DNA of 64,000 nt from Dromaius novaehollandiae (lineage: Eukaryota; Chordata; Aves; Casuariiformes; Dromaiidae), in NCBI RefSeq assembly GCF_036370855.1, contig NC_088132.1, positions 62,596,841-62,660,840 on the forward strand, read 5' to 3'. Numbering within the stretch: the first letter of the stretch is position 1; every line of letters starts with the position of its first letter. A program made the position numbers and the translations under genes. Positions 25,429 through 39,400 of this stretch are shown here, piece by piece. The notes beneath the pieces are model-generated. The model was not told the origin of the DNA and made no database searches. It saw only the letters and a program-made list of their open reading frames with translations.

Positions 25429-27767
25429 CACCTCAAAGTTTCAGGCTAGTCAATTTTATGTCTGTTCTTTCTGCCTAAATATTCTGAGCTAAAACAGAAC
25501 CAGTACTCATATCCTGAATCTGTAACATGGCCAACCCAATGGAAGCCTATCAAACCATTTTACACACTCTTAAAGTCTTGTGGGATGCATTTAACAGAAA
25601 ATCTGTGGTGAAAGTAATCTACTGAGTCCCAGACTGTAGTTTGTGCATGATTTTATCTTTAAAGATGGACACATTTAAAGGGACTGCTGGATGAACCAGA
25701 CCTGTCACCTGCACAGTATAACTGACAGCGACTGTCTGGTCTGAATTCAAATAGTGATAAAACTACAAGAAAAATGTCAGTAGTATCAGTTACCTGAACC
25801 CAGTACGACCTCTTTCTCATATTTTCAAAATTTAAAATCAAGGAATTGTCTTAGACTCGTCTACTAGGCCAAACAACGTTGCGTAACTTCCCATTTACTG
25901 CAGGAACAAGAACTATGCAAAGGCAGGGCTGGTGACAGGTTTGTTGCTCTGTGGAAGTTGCCCTGTGGACAGTCTCCCAATGCTGACTGGAAAGTAATCC
26001 ATGGTACTTTACCCCTTGGTGGAAAGGGGTCAGCTGTCTTTCAGGAAGGTGCAAGATAGAGCTCTGAAGAGAGGAAATTACAGTGAGCAGCTGACATGTA
26101 GCAGCTTCTGACCTTGTACCCAGAGGCAGCATTCTCACCTTCATCTGGTATGAAGGTATTTATGTAATGCTTCTGGATGGCTTTGGGAAGGACAGTAAGT
26201 GTAAGTCAAGCTTTCTGATCCAGTTCTGCAAAATTCTAAATGTGTGAGTAAATCTGTACACAAAGAACTAAGTAAGTTTTTCAGGGTTTTTTGGTGATCG
26301 ACCATTTTTCACTCAGTCCAGACTTTTGATGAGACCCATCCATTGTGAGCCATGTCTGTTCCATTAAGAAAAAAAAAATCAAACCCATTGAGTTTTAAAT
26401 TTTTGAAGTTTGGGGAGGCTTATTCATCTGTAGCACACAGAATCCCAGGTTTTTAACCCTCTTAAATTCTTCTCCAACAAAACAATGCTTTTTCACTGAG
26501 GAAAAAAGTATTCTCAAGATGAAGAATGAAATAGACTTAGTTATGAATAAAATGTGACTTAAAATATTTTCCTAAACCAACCTGAGTTTGTGTCATGATC
26601 TTTGATTTGGGTAAATATAATAATAAAATTTCACAAATTTATCCATAGCAGATGAAAAAATTTAAGAATTTCATCAAGAGAAATGAATCCTACAAACATT
26701 ACTTCTCTCCTTTTCCCCTAATCAAGTCCTGCAAGCCATTTACCCTTCCTGGGATAGTACTACTTACATTGGTTACATCTTAAGCAAGCTTCAAAATTGA
26801 ACATATTTGTTTCATTTGATTGTGTCAGAGAACTTCTTGCATTACTCACAGGATTGCTCTTTCTTCTATGTTAGCTTTATGTGAGCAATAACACTTTGTA
26901 TATAGTTCAGTACACTGCTCTGAACAGCCAGTTTCCCCCAATTGTATTTGTCTTCAAAATAGCAGAGAGGAAGTGGGGGTAGAAATGGATGGGCTAAAAG
27001 GAAGACAATTGTGAAACCAGACTAATTGGTACAAAAATTCACGGAGTGATGTACCTGGGCCTGCTCTTCTTTCTTTAAGTGAAGAAAAGTTCAAGCTGGC
27101 ATTCCTTTAATGAACCTGGCTTGCAGAAATCATGGTGATCTCACACAAGTGAGACATTAAACACCTGTGATCAGCTTAAGATATGATTTGACAGAGAATA
27201 ACCATCTAATTTAGAAAGCTAGTCAGCAGTGCAGCAATGGAGCAGGAAAGATAAGACTGAATAACTTCACTTTCCCCAATGATAATATATTTAGTTAAGG
27301 AGCCTAGATAAACATACACATTAATGACAATAAACACCATCTGCAGAGGTTAGGAAGGAAACTAGACACTCCACTTGGGGTTGGAGGTCATGCAAGCTCC
27401 TTTCCAGCAGCACACAGCCAGGAAAGGTAAAGTACTCTGTTTAAATACTGTACAACTTAAGGACCAGGTTCCCTCTCACCCATGCATGCCTCAAGAGGCT
27501 ACGCAGAGCCACAATCCCCTAGGCAGAGCTATAGGAGGGCTCTAGGAAGCAAGCAACCTGGATCCATCTGTTCCCATTGAAACAGGAAGAGCCACTAAGA
27601 AGCTTTCATCCCCCCCAGCCCAAGCAGTTGAGAAAGCCAAAGCATCCTATCCTACAAAGACCTGCACAAAGCCCCACCAAATCTCTCTTCCTTTTACTGT
27701 AAAGGGAAGACATTTCTGCTGTGCTCTTCCACACTGCCAAGTGTGCAACAGGGTTTTCAAAGCACTT

Positions 27768-27784
27768 CCCCCCCCCCCCCCCCC
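27768..27784 (+). repeat. Poly-C run (17)
   Basis: Seventeen consecutive C bases between AGCACTT and AAAATC; long C or G runs are uncommon and assembly-sensitive. Confidence 0.85.
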
Positions 27785-28216
27785 AAAATCAGTCACGGGT
27801 ATGCTTAGTTCCACATTACCCACATCCATCTGGAAGAGATCACACATCTGCTTTATTCTACTCCTGAAGACAGATCATTTCGGTAAACAAGACTCACTTA
27901 TAGGAGCAGCTGTCTTGTCCTAGCACACTGTGCAAACTATACAAAAGCAGCAACGTTCTGCCCGATTGCTGTTCTACTGGGGAAAGTAGCAATGAAAGTG
28001 GAACCCCCCAAAGCTATTTTAGATTCTCACTGAGGTACATATCAAAAGTTCTCAGTTTACAAGCGGTAAGGATTTCCCCCTCCCCCAAGTGCCAGCCCTA
28101 CAAACTCAGCTTGAGATCTGCAAGTCACACTGCATCATTTCCTTCTATTACTGGCATTACTACCAGTAATAAGGACTCTGCAAGGCAGCTAAAATCTTTG
28201 CTACACCTGCATGACC

Positions 28217-28239
28217 CTACAGCCTTCAGCGAGGCTGTA
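28217..28239. repeat. Short perfect hairpin
   Basis: CTACAGCC at 28217-28224 pairs with GGCTGTAG at 28232-28239 across a 7-base loop. There is no U-tract or gene nearby to give it meaning. Confidence 0.5.
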
Positions 28240-29310
28240 GAGGTGCAACTCATCGAAGCCTAAGAAACAAACAGGAGAAGCCAGCTCATTCTTAGCTACA
28301 TTGGCTCAGCAGGGCTAACAGAACAAAAAGCTGTTAACACTTATTTTAGCAACTTAAGTCAACAGCTATGAATGGAAAATATGGAACATGTAAACTGGTC
28401 ACCAATCAAACAACTGGGGAATAATAAGGAGGAAAAATTGCCTTGAAAGTCTTTCTTATACATAGGTATACTGAAGCTCAGTTCTATCTCACCAGCATAG
28501 GCAACATTTGAACTTATGCAGAAGGAAAAAAGAAAAGCAGCATCTGTTGCAAGAGCTGTATAGATGTACAAAAATGTGAACATGTATGATCAGAGCAAAT
28601 AGTTAATTATCTTCTTTTCCTTTTCCTGTACTCTTCAGGTAAACATTTGTCTAGCTTTTAACCACTAGTGGAAGGAGGGGGAAAAAGGGGGGGGCGGGGA
28701 GCAAAAAAACACATTCACCTCTTTCATCTCTTAGATCCATCTTCCACACCTATTCATTCATATCATCTTTCCTTCTTACAAAACTTTGCCTATCTTGTCC
28801 TCACTCATATAAGCCCAATACATATCACAATCCATTCCAGTCTCTGGAACAATCAGGTCACCTTTTGCCAAGAGCAAATTGCCAAGCATGACAGCCATCC
28901 CCTTTCCAGGCAGTAATCAGGGCTTCATGATCTTCTCATGCTCTCCTGCACCCCCCTCTTCCAATTTCCTCTCCCTTGAATCAGTAGCATTTACATGGCC
29001 AATCAACATGGAAAACTCACCTAGTCAAACCTGAATCCTCAACCAGGCCAGTTCTCTCTGGCTCACCATGCAGCTACATGAACTCTGGCACAAGGTTAGA
29101 GCTTGAGAAGAATAGCAATATCCCTTTGATAGTAGCCTGCATTTCAGCCAGCCTAAAGCAAACATGAAACCTTAGCATGAAGCACACACAGTGGTCTTCA
29201 CAGTGGGTGAAGCTGGAAAATGAGAATCATGAAAAGCCTTTTCAAAATACAAGCTTATAAACACAGCAATACATATTTTCTGTTCCAAGAGTTACACAAT
29301 GAGACACAGA

Positions 29311-29344
29311 ACAGTAAATGAGTCACAACACAGTAAATGAGTCA
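29311..29344 (+). promoter_or_regulatory. Duplicated 15-mer carrying two AP-1 consensus sites
   Basis: ACAGTAAATGAGTCA occurs exactly at 29311-29325 and again at 29330-29344. Each copy ends in TGAGTCA, the perfect AP-1 (TRE) site, so the two sites lie 19 bases apart on the same face. A local tandem duplication is the likely origin; enhancer function is a guess. Confidence 0.45.
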
Positions 29345-31395
29345 GTTGTTTCATTTACCGTATTCATGACTAGAGTATTTCACAGTGGAACACATTTATT
29401 TTGATAGGCTTGTTTCATAGTCCGTCCTCAGAAGAGTTCACCTAGTGACAAGGGGGAGCAAGTTTGCTAGAACAGGCTTCTGAAGAACAAGTCCCAAGCT
29501 CAGGAGGAAGCGTTATGACCACACTTCGTTGCTGTTTCAGCAGGTTTCCTTACAGCAGCAGGCTTGGTCAATGAGGAATGTGCCCACTCCCTAGAAAAAG
29601 GGAGGGGGAAAGAGTGATAACATTGCTAAACTGTAACTGGAAATACACTTTCAGCTCGTCTCTGAGTAAAGGTTTATGGCCTTTGTCATTTATAATCTTT
29701 GTAAAGCAACCTAAGGTTACCAGTCTTCGAAAGAAGATAGACATCAGGCTTACATTTTAGCTTTAAACCTATGTTTACAGAGAGCTTAGACTACTGGTCT
29801 CAGCCTTTGATCAGTACACCACCTTTATGACACAGTCCAGGATTTGTAGGCCAGTGCAATAGGCTCTGAACAGCTGACGTGCACAGTTGGAGCTAAGAGA
29901 GGCCCCTTCATCAAAAGGGCCAATTCCCCGTACCTGTATCACTGCACTAGCATGCCCATGTTGGGGCTAAATCAGCTGCAACAACCACACTAGACACTGC
30001 TGCTAGATATGTGGAGAGCAGGCTACTAACAAACTTCACAACAGCCACTCGCTCACAAATATATTTGGTTCACTAGGAAAGCACACTGACCAAAAGTCTG
30101 GCAGTGCTTCTGCCTGCGGAGGAAAGGAGCTGCTCAGGTGCTGACAGCAGTGAGTGACAGCACTGAGCTCTGCAGGGGACAAGCCAAAGGTCCCTCCAGC
30201 TTGTGCTGAACATGCTCCTGGTGACTTTTGCTACTTGTACCTAAGCCACCCATTGAGATTAAATCATACAAGTCTACCTCAGCTGCATCTCACCTCCAGA
30301 CCACACTGCACAGATACCCTTCCCACTGTACTTCTACAGGCACTTCAACCCAGCGTAAGCTGGCAGCACCAGCAGAATAGGTGGCTCTGCTCTGACTTCC
30401 ACTTCCTCTGTCACACCACACTCCCCCACCTCCAGGCTCAGGACATTAATTTCCTTACAAAAGGTCATATCCAATTCACCCCTTCCAGGCTGTCTGGCCC
30501 AAAACACAGTTATAAATAACCCTCCCTGCTGCCTACCAATTAAACTACATATTTGCTGTTAATATACAGATGACTTCTTGCACACTGCTGCTGACTGCAC
30601 CCATATCATTCTCTCCCCCACCTCATTCCTCCAGGTAACTTCTGTCAGAGGTGCTCATGTTGTATCGCACCACCTTCCCCACAACACTATCTACCTTCTC
30701 TCATGGCCTAGTAGCTGAGTACGCTGAGGCCCTTGTCTGGAATGTAGTTCTACAATTGAGCATTTTCTGGTTCCAGCGTGCTGCTGCTGCACTGGAACTG
30801 CTTTCACTGATGTCTCCAGTGAAGATCTTTCTGGATATATTACAGGATTTGGATTCCTCTGCCTTTCAGTGCTTCTATAGATTGATGACTCTTCCCTGAG
30901 AACTTTTGACCTTTACTGGCTTTTGTGGTTCTCTTTTTACTTCCTAAAATCACAGCTTAGTGTCTCACTGCACAGTCATCCTCCTCTGCTTCCTCCTTTC
31001 AGTAGATGTTTCTCAACAGTTATCCCTACCTCTTAACTTCCTTTTGTTATTCAAGAAGGGAGGGGAAGTCAGACCTCATTACAGGCAGGGATTCACTAAA
31101 GTACTTGCTCATGATTCACATCTCTTTCCATTTATCCAGTCTAACATTTCACTAGCTATCCTTTCACATGTTTGAGTAATCAGGAAGTAGCAGCTTTGAT
31201 CTTACTGCCATCTTGCTCCTTCCAAGGTTACTCTATGTATTGGGAGTATTTAGTTTTCTGACTACATCAGCACCCTTCCTTGTCCCCCTTTTCCTGTGCA
31301 AATAAGTCTTTCCTTTCAAACCTAAAAAAAACTTTGGATGTTTTAACTATTGTGATTACAATACTCACCTTTGTTCTACACTAACTTTCCCAAGG

Positions 31396-31420
31396 TTATA
31401 TATAATATATACAATATATA
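31396..31420 (+). repeat. Short TA-rich repeat
   Basis: TATATATAATATATACAATATATA block of low complexity within AT-rich intron. Confidence 0.6.
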
Positions 31421-34400
31421 GCCCTAAAAAATCAAAAACCCCTCAGTTGTTCATGTGTCTGGGTACCACAAATATTTACTGCTGGGGAAAAAAAGGATAA
31501 GAACACACATCCCTGTCCAATTTCTCTTTTTGAAATACAGAATGCCTACTGTTTGACTGTACTTTTTAGTAAAACAAATTCAGTTTTATTCTATACAGGA
31601 TCCTATCAATACACATTTAAGCCTAAGAATAAATCTGTTTCAAATAGTTGTACAAAATGGAGTCAATGGCTTTGTTTTACCATTGGGTCACGGAGGCTCC
31701 ATAGTCACAAGAGAAGTAGTTTCCACTTTCGATAAACTGAAAGTACAGTCTGACGAACACCCGGCAGTTTAAATAGAAAGTTAGCATTTTCTGAAGAAAG
31801 AATATTTCCTCAGTGTGTCAGATACCTTACATCCCAATTTCAGTTTTATAAATAAAATGGAAAACAGTGAAGACCCAGTTCATAATCTTAAGCAATTCTT
31901 ATGGTTTCAAAAGCTACAGGACAGTCAAGTTACAGCTTGCCAATCTGCTGTCCATTTTGAAAGCCTTGTTTCATTTTGTAGGAAAGAATCCATCAGCTTC
32001 CATGCCTTTGCTAATACCCACTGGAGGCAAATCAGATAGAGAGAGCAGTCACTTGCATTGGATCATCGCTAAATACAACTCTTCCAGGATCTACTGAGCT
32101 CTCATTGACCTCTACCTTATCGCAGGCATCATTACCTCCCCACTTCTCCTCCTAGCCTCTCATCTATGAAGGTCAGCCCAACATTGTACTGTCTTTCTTC
32201 TCTTCAAGAGCATGTGCCAAACTCTTATTTACTCCTAAATACTTCTTCACTCCAGCCAGTCACTTATATTTACCATCTATGTAACAAGAAATTAATGCCT
32301 GTGAATTATTGCCAGGATACATGGTAAACAACAAAGTTTGATCACGGAAAACTGTCAGTAAAACTAAGCAGTATGTTGCTTTTAAAATTTCTAAGTAGCA
32401 CTAATCAAGTTACTGTCAGCTTCCTTATCCCATCAGACTACCAAGGCATCTGTTACATCAAGTCCCATTTCTAGTAACCGTCTACCATTTCTGAGTAGCA
32501 CATTCAGCTGAAGTCATCTCTATTAGTTCATGCATTTAGATTTGACCAAGAGAACTGCACAGTGGTTCTCACATATCATGGCTTGCAATAACAAAAAGCT
32601 AAAAAACAGTTACACATTTTATATTGTCCTCATCCCTCCGCAATAGAAGAAGCAAAATTGAAGCTTCAAGCTTCTGTGTAATACAGCTACACTAAACCCA
32701 GACACAGATACAGAATATAATGGACTTGATATTTTATCCCCAAGACACTAATTGTAGTCAGTTTGCAAGGTTTCAGTTTACAACCTAAATCAATGGAGGA
32801 ACTGAGACTCATTTTGCATCTACAACAGCAGCAGTACAGCCAGTTGTCCCAGTTGTCATTGGTCATAACAGAGTATTTCATAATAAAAGCATTCCAGGAT
32901 TCCTTCCGGTAGTCAATATATTAAACAATTCATTTAGACTATCAATTCTGCCCTGTTCTTCAGCTGTTAAAGCAAAACGTTACAGCAAAAATGTCGTGAA
33001 GCATCACACGTCACACTTAGCGTGGTCACTGAGGCCAACTTTGTAAATACGCAAACGCGGGTTTTACTATGACTACTTCTCAAGCGCCCAAAGCAGTGCA
33101 TTGTCTTCCACCAAAACGAGAAGGAAAAGAAGCACTTCATTGATGCTACTGCTGTGCAAGCAATCAATAGCTTACTGTAAGATCCTCCATGCAACCTCAA
33201 TAACCAGCTCCTGTTTTCCAGAAGATTCCAGGAAGAATATCTGTAAACATTTCTGCTAATAAATTTTTAACACGAGTGTTTTATCCGGCATTATGTTACA
33301 GCCAAAACTAAACTGGCAAAGATGACCAGCCACCAAGCATGTGAAACCCTGGCGACAACACTATTTGCACTTGCTTATACTTTCCACAAATGTACTCTCA
33401 AGCTCATCACTAATTACCAAATATGGATTGATGCTCTATGAACTTTAGACTGGTCAAAATATCAAAGCTGAATCTAGAAATTAAATATTAATAAAACTCA
33501 CCAGCTGCTCCTGACAAGGGTAAGCTAAAAGCAGATTTGATGATGAGAGTTTGTGCTGCCTCTATGCTCAGCACACATTACTGAGCATGTGTATGCAGAA
33601 AGAAGACAAGCCGCTAGTATAAAATAAGAAAAAGTTCAACTCTAAGCAAAAGGAAACAAATCCAAAAGAGCCGATGTTGATAAAAACCTTTACTAAAAAT
33701 CTTGCTTTTAACACAAGTTTAATATTAAAAATATGAACATAATTAGAATACATGTGAACTTGATTTATCTAGTGTATTACAGATTGTAAATTTGTCTCAC
33801 ACTTTATAAAACAGTTTATCCAATTTTAAGTGCCTCAATGGTCAAATGTTCTTTATATCATTAGTCAATATAAATTAAACATTGTAGTCAGCTGCACAAT
33901 TCCCGCACTGTATTTGCATTACTACCGGCTGTCAGTAACCAGTTAGCAGTTAAGCTTGGCATGCATACAACCAAGTGTCTCATTTCTTAGAAGTCATACA
34001 GCTATGCAACATTTGATTTTCTTAGTCTTTAAAATGATTGTTTGAATGTAATTAACTTTTGGCCAAAAAAAAAAACCAAAACAAAACAAAAAAAACACAC
34101 AGACACAATAAAGATATATTAACGCCTACTTCTGTGAAATTTCTTCCTATTATGCCATTTTCCCCACAGACATTTTTCGGGCAATTCCATAATGTATTAG
34201 AGGTCTGACACCAATTAACAATGAAAGATGACTTATGTAAACAGGCAGATTGTTAAATAAAGCAGGACAAAAGGTAAGTCACCTGAATTTTTAGCACATT
34301 AATTCAGTAAATGAGCTTCCGATTTATCTGATCAGCTAGCTCTACTAGTGTGCATTTAAACTTACTGACAGGTTTTACTGCATCCTTCCAATTAACGTCA

Positions 34401-35905
34401 GACCTTCTCAGCCATTGCCCATGCATTTGCAAAGCCAAAACTTCGAGATATTTCAAAAACTGTCAAATGCACTCACTTGCAACAAGGAATAGAAGGCTAG
34501 AGTAAAAAAGAAAAAAATTAAGCTCTCCTTTTTAAAGCATGTGATGGTGCACATCACAATTATCTTAAAATGGACTTTAAATACAGATAAAGATTCTCCT
34601 CTTCCACACTTTGTTTTTCAATTGTGAGAAGGGTTTAATCAAATATAGGTAGAAAGTCTGCATTAAGGGACCCTTCAGTCTACACGGAGCTGCGTCAAAT
34701 CAGAAAGTCTTTTGCACAACCACTAAGTTCCTACAGGAGGCCTTTTATCAGTTCTGACTTAACCACAAAGGAATTCTCTACTCCTCAGTTACTATTAGAA
34801 GGTTACACTCCCCTGGTCTGTTTACACATCTGCAGAATTAAGTCAGAAAAAAAGCTATTTTCAGATAGTGACTTAGATCACAAGTTCTCTAGACATCTTG
34901 GCCCTTAACAGTAGGGTGAATGCAACAAAAGACTAAATGCATATGGCTACCAAGTCAAAAGACAGCATGGTAATGCATCGCAAGGACATCACATAAATCA
35001 TGGTAATTGGCATGTAGCTAGAAGGAGACTGCAAACCAGCATACAGCACCAGCCGACATCTCTAGAGATCCAGGTCACTGAAGGTTATGAAGCCATGTCA
35101 AGAACTACATACACATCCAGCAGAGAACAGCATTTTACATAGGTAGTTTAGATAGTAAACCAAGAGGAAAAACTGGAAGTTCAAGGAGACGGATCTCCCA
35201 GAACAACAAGTATAGTTATTGGACAGTACTCAAGTATTCACATGCTCTCAGGCTGACTGCATTCCAGGCAATCAGAATTCACATTAAATCTGTACCCTTG
35301 CTACAGATGAAAGCTTTTTAAAATTTCAAATTAGTTCCTGTCGCAGAGAACATTCAAAAATTAGAATAGCTTTTGTCAGTTAAAATAGTTTTTATTTTTG
35401 TTTTTAAAATTCATTAAATTCTCCCACCTAATCCCCAATGAAAATCTGCTGAAGAGAAAGAAAGTTATGGGGTGTCAACTGCATTCCTAAACTACCGCAA
35501 CTTTGCACCAGTATTCTGTTACTAAAAAACTTCAGGATTTGTCTTGACATAACTAATTACCTAGATAAGAGGTTACATTAAAATTGAAGCCACAAAGATG
35601 TATCGTACATCATGCAACCTAAAATACTCTATCCTCCACCAGTAAAAACTGCTATACAAGATAACCTATTTATAATGGGAGGAAGCGTGTCATTTTTTTC
35701 TTAGTAGTCAGTCACCTAGTCTTATATAAACCTGTTAAAACGAACCTTTATGAGAAAAATAGCAAACACTACAGCAAAACATAGCAACCAGGAATAGTAA
35801 CGGATTTTTAAGGGAACCAATTTGTCCAGTGCTGACTTTCAAATAGCTTCAGCCTATCCTGACACACAGATTTTGCTTTTAATTAATTGTTCATCTCTGA
35901 AAGTT

Positions 35906-35916
35906 GGGGGGGGGGG
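35906..35916 (+). repeat. Poly-G run (11) followed by A-rich stretch
   Basis: Eleven G, then AGGGG, then eight A; a purine-only tract on the plus strand. Confidence 0.75.
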
Positions 35917-36450
35917 AGGGGAAAAAAAAGAAAGCATCAGCTGCTGGCATGACAACTGGCTACAATTCAAGAACTGCTACATACCAAAACATCTGATCAT
36001 ATACAGAGATGGAACCACTTTCTTGAACAGAAAGCAAGCTTTGAAAATGGAAATTGTTTACTTGGAAGTGAGGAAAGCCTTGAAATTAGGGGGAAAATGA
36101 AACATGAAAACTGACATAAAAACAAATAATGATTTTTTTTAGGTCAACAAAATATAAGCTTTTATAGAAAAGAGGTTTTTGTGTTTTAGAAATTTTAATG
36201 GGAAACGATTTACAGATTGTTTCTCCTTAAAAATAACTCTAGAACAGAAGTAATAACACTGTCCTTTAAAGAATAATTCTACATTAATAATTACAAAGAA
36301 AAACAGTAGAAAGTTTTATTTTCACCTCTTGGAATCTCTTTAAAATACTTTCTCTTGAAATTCAGATTAGATATTTTAGGAAAGATTAAAAAAGGCATGA
36401 GGCGATTTATTCAGTTTTCCACGTTTAGTAATCTGGTCTTGAAGGAAAAC

Positions 36451-36465
36451 TTTTTTTTTTTTTTT
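36451..36465 (+). repeat. Poly-T run (15)
   Basis: Fifteen T between GAAAAC and AAGG. Confidence 0.75.
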
Positions 36466-39400
36466 AAGGTTTCCAAAGAAATTATTCAAGGTCAAGGATA
36501 GTACATTAGAGCACACATGCATACAGACTGAAAATAGCTTGCGTGTTCCCTAATTAATGCATTGCATTCCAAATCTAACAAGGAAACTGGAATGCATTCA
36601 GATGTCTCTCTTTCAGGAAGAAATCTTTAAAAATGAGTTCACTGGTTTCTGTTCCGGAACTCAGAAATACTGGTAGATACTTCTTAAAGTGAACTGAAAC
36701 TGGAATCAGTGAAGATATTTTTGCAAGACTGTAATAGTCTTGGAACTGATTCAAAAAGAAAAAAAAAAGTCCAGCAAGAAGACAGACATTTGTTTACTCC
36801 CCTACCACAATATTGTATTGACAAATTCTGGATTACTTGTTTTAGTCATACATTCCTAACCAAACCCCAACATCAGGCTGACTGCTATAGAAATCATACT
36901 TGTTTCTTTGGCATGTCAGCAGACACGCCACATACTGCCTGTTTGAGGAGGACGAGAAGTTTAACACAACCTTCTCTGGTTGGAAAAGGGTCACTACACA
37001 CACCACGACAATTCAGAACCACAGGACACCACAAAGCTGATGCAAAACAGACAGCTTACAGCTCCAGAAATGACAGCCTTAATTGAGTCATGCAATTTAG
37101 CATTACTTACATTAGAAAAAAATGTTTTACTAAATCCACATGTCCTACAGGTTTCATCAACAACTAGGTATATATTGCTTGCTTCAGTGGAGAACATCAT
37201 GCCTGCCAAAAAGTGCATTTCAATTTACAGCACAAAGATGTTTGTGCCAGCTTTGATAAAATACGCAGTGTCATTTTATCAACGGAAAGGTGCTTCACAC
37301 GATATTGTTGGCACTACAATTAAACTTTACATTTACAAAACAAATTCCATTTGTTTTGCTTGCTGTACAATATCATGTTATTTTGGGCAAAGATGGCTAT
37401 GAAGAACAAAAAAATGATTTACTAGAATCATCATCCTTTGAAAGGATCTGAAAGTTGCTGATCACCATACATACAGACTGCATTCAACCAGAATTAGAGA
37501 GCAGTTACCAACATGGTCTTGTAAAGCTTTCTGTTCCTGGTGAGAGGGAAGAGGAAAAAAAAGCAAGCTTCTCCTGGTTCTGAAAGCAATTACCAAGATT
37601 TAGCTCATATTTGCAAAAAAGGAAGATGGGGGGGGAATAATTAGCTGTAACAATAGATTATAAAAGCACCTCTGAGTCAGAAGATAAATACTTCTCATTA
37701 AAAGAAAATTGAAAAAAAAAAAATCACTAGTCTTTTAACTTCATTTAAGAATCAACTAAGGAAACATCCAGGGAGTTCCAACAATTACTTTACACTTGAG
37801 AAATTTTACTTTTTAGTTACATCCCCCGATCACATCTCACCGATAGGCTGTAGAAAATGAATCTGCAGTTCCACACTGATGATTCTGTTCAGCTGAACCC
37901 TCTTCCAGAGACAAGGTAGGGTTTTTTTTCTAGCTTACAATATTAACGTTAAATTCTAGAGCTGTGGTAAGCACCAGTCAATTAGTTCTTTACATTATTT
38001 TCCTTCCCTAGGAGTTTCTTCCCTCCAACTCTCTCTTGCCATTCATACCTAAGAGGCATGACTGCTGTGATTATAAAGTCTTACACTACCGTGCAAAGGG
38101 CTGTAACACCTTAAAGGAAGGCCTGCATGAGCAAGCAAGATCTATGCAGCAAAGACTAGCTGACCTCAAATTAAAGATGGACAAGGATATTCTAGGAGTA
38201 CTTACATGACATATCAGAAAATCACTTCAAGTGCTTCTAATGTAGATGCAGCTACAGCAGCAAAACCGAGCTTTATACCACCACAGCCAATGCAGCCTCT
38301 GTCTTTCCCCAAGCAAAAAGAGTCATACCAACACACAGCACAGGGTTTTTTCCCTTCTCCCAGAATAGCTGCGTTAAGGGCCCTCGCCAGGTCAACTGTG
38401 CTATTGAGGGATCACGCCTCTTCCTAACCTTGACAGACACAGCTGTGACGACAATACAGTACTGTATACTAATTCGGGACTAACCTCAGAAACCAAATAT
38501 ACACTTCACCATCTAAAACTGTCTGCTCACTCTTGGCATCTTTATAAATTTAGCCAAATGCAACAGTCAATTTCTAATTTTCCTTCCAGATTGTTGTATT
38601 TACTCAGAGTGTTTTCATGTTTAGACTGCAATTATCACTAAAAATATTTAGTTTGAAATAAACAAAAAAACAAGTAGAAAAGCTTTGTTTTATATAGTTA
38701 AAAAGGTTTGTTTTAGGAGCCTGAATTCTGAATCTTTTTTAAATAAGCTAAGAAAAAAAATCCTTTGTCTGGTTCAAACATACCATTTTAAAAAAATACA
38801 CTTTAAAAAAAGAAGAAAAAGGCCATCAATAGGTTTGATGCAAATAGAGTTTTTAAACCAACTTCTTTTGAGAAAAATCTTTCAAAATGAAGTGACACTA
38901 ATTATTACACTGCAGCAATATCATTTAACTTCAAAATACACTAGCGGACAGCTTTTCTGCTTGATTATTAAAACCTATGTGTTTGACTAATGTGTTATCT
39001 TTCTTTTATTTAGGATTTCCTTCTAATTACAGATGGGAGATGAAAAAGTCAAAAGGGGGGCATGAAGCAGCATAAGATGAATAGTTTTAGAAAAAAAGAG
39101 TATAGAAACAAGGTTTTTTAAATTCTACTGCTTGAAAAAAGTTGCTATGATAAATTTGACTGGATGTTTACACACAGCTAGATTGCAAAATGTAAAATTC
39201 AGAAGCAAATGGTTCCATTAACTAGCTCTAAAATGAAATTTATGCGTCTCCCTCAGATATCAAATCCGGCATTCCCTGTTTATAGTAACACTTAGTGTAA
39301 CAAGTAAGGCTGCTAGAATTGATATGTAATAAAACGTACTTTGTCCAATAACTGCACTTTTCCATAGTACAATAGTAAACATTTACAGAGTTTCCATTAC

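Larger units (their letters stand above)
20933..33800. other. Intron 1 interval, partly pyrimidine-rich, no recognised genes
   Basis: AT-rich overall. Two stretches (about 28.70-29.05 and 30.15-32.25 kb) are C+T-rich on the plus strand and read like purine-rich transcript sequence on the minus strand, but match no family I know. Open frames of about 80-120 codons there reflect lack of stops in pyrimidine-rich DNA. The stretch 23.9-24.3 kb has dense transcription-factor-like words (TTAATTAA, GAGTCATCATGGGCCCAT). Confidence 0.5.

Noticed and set aside
36980..37402. 140-codon plus-strand frame
   Set aside because: No known domain; it overlaps another frame of similar length and lies within the intron on the strand opposite to ZSWIM6.
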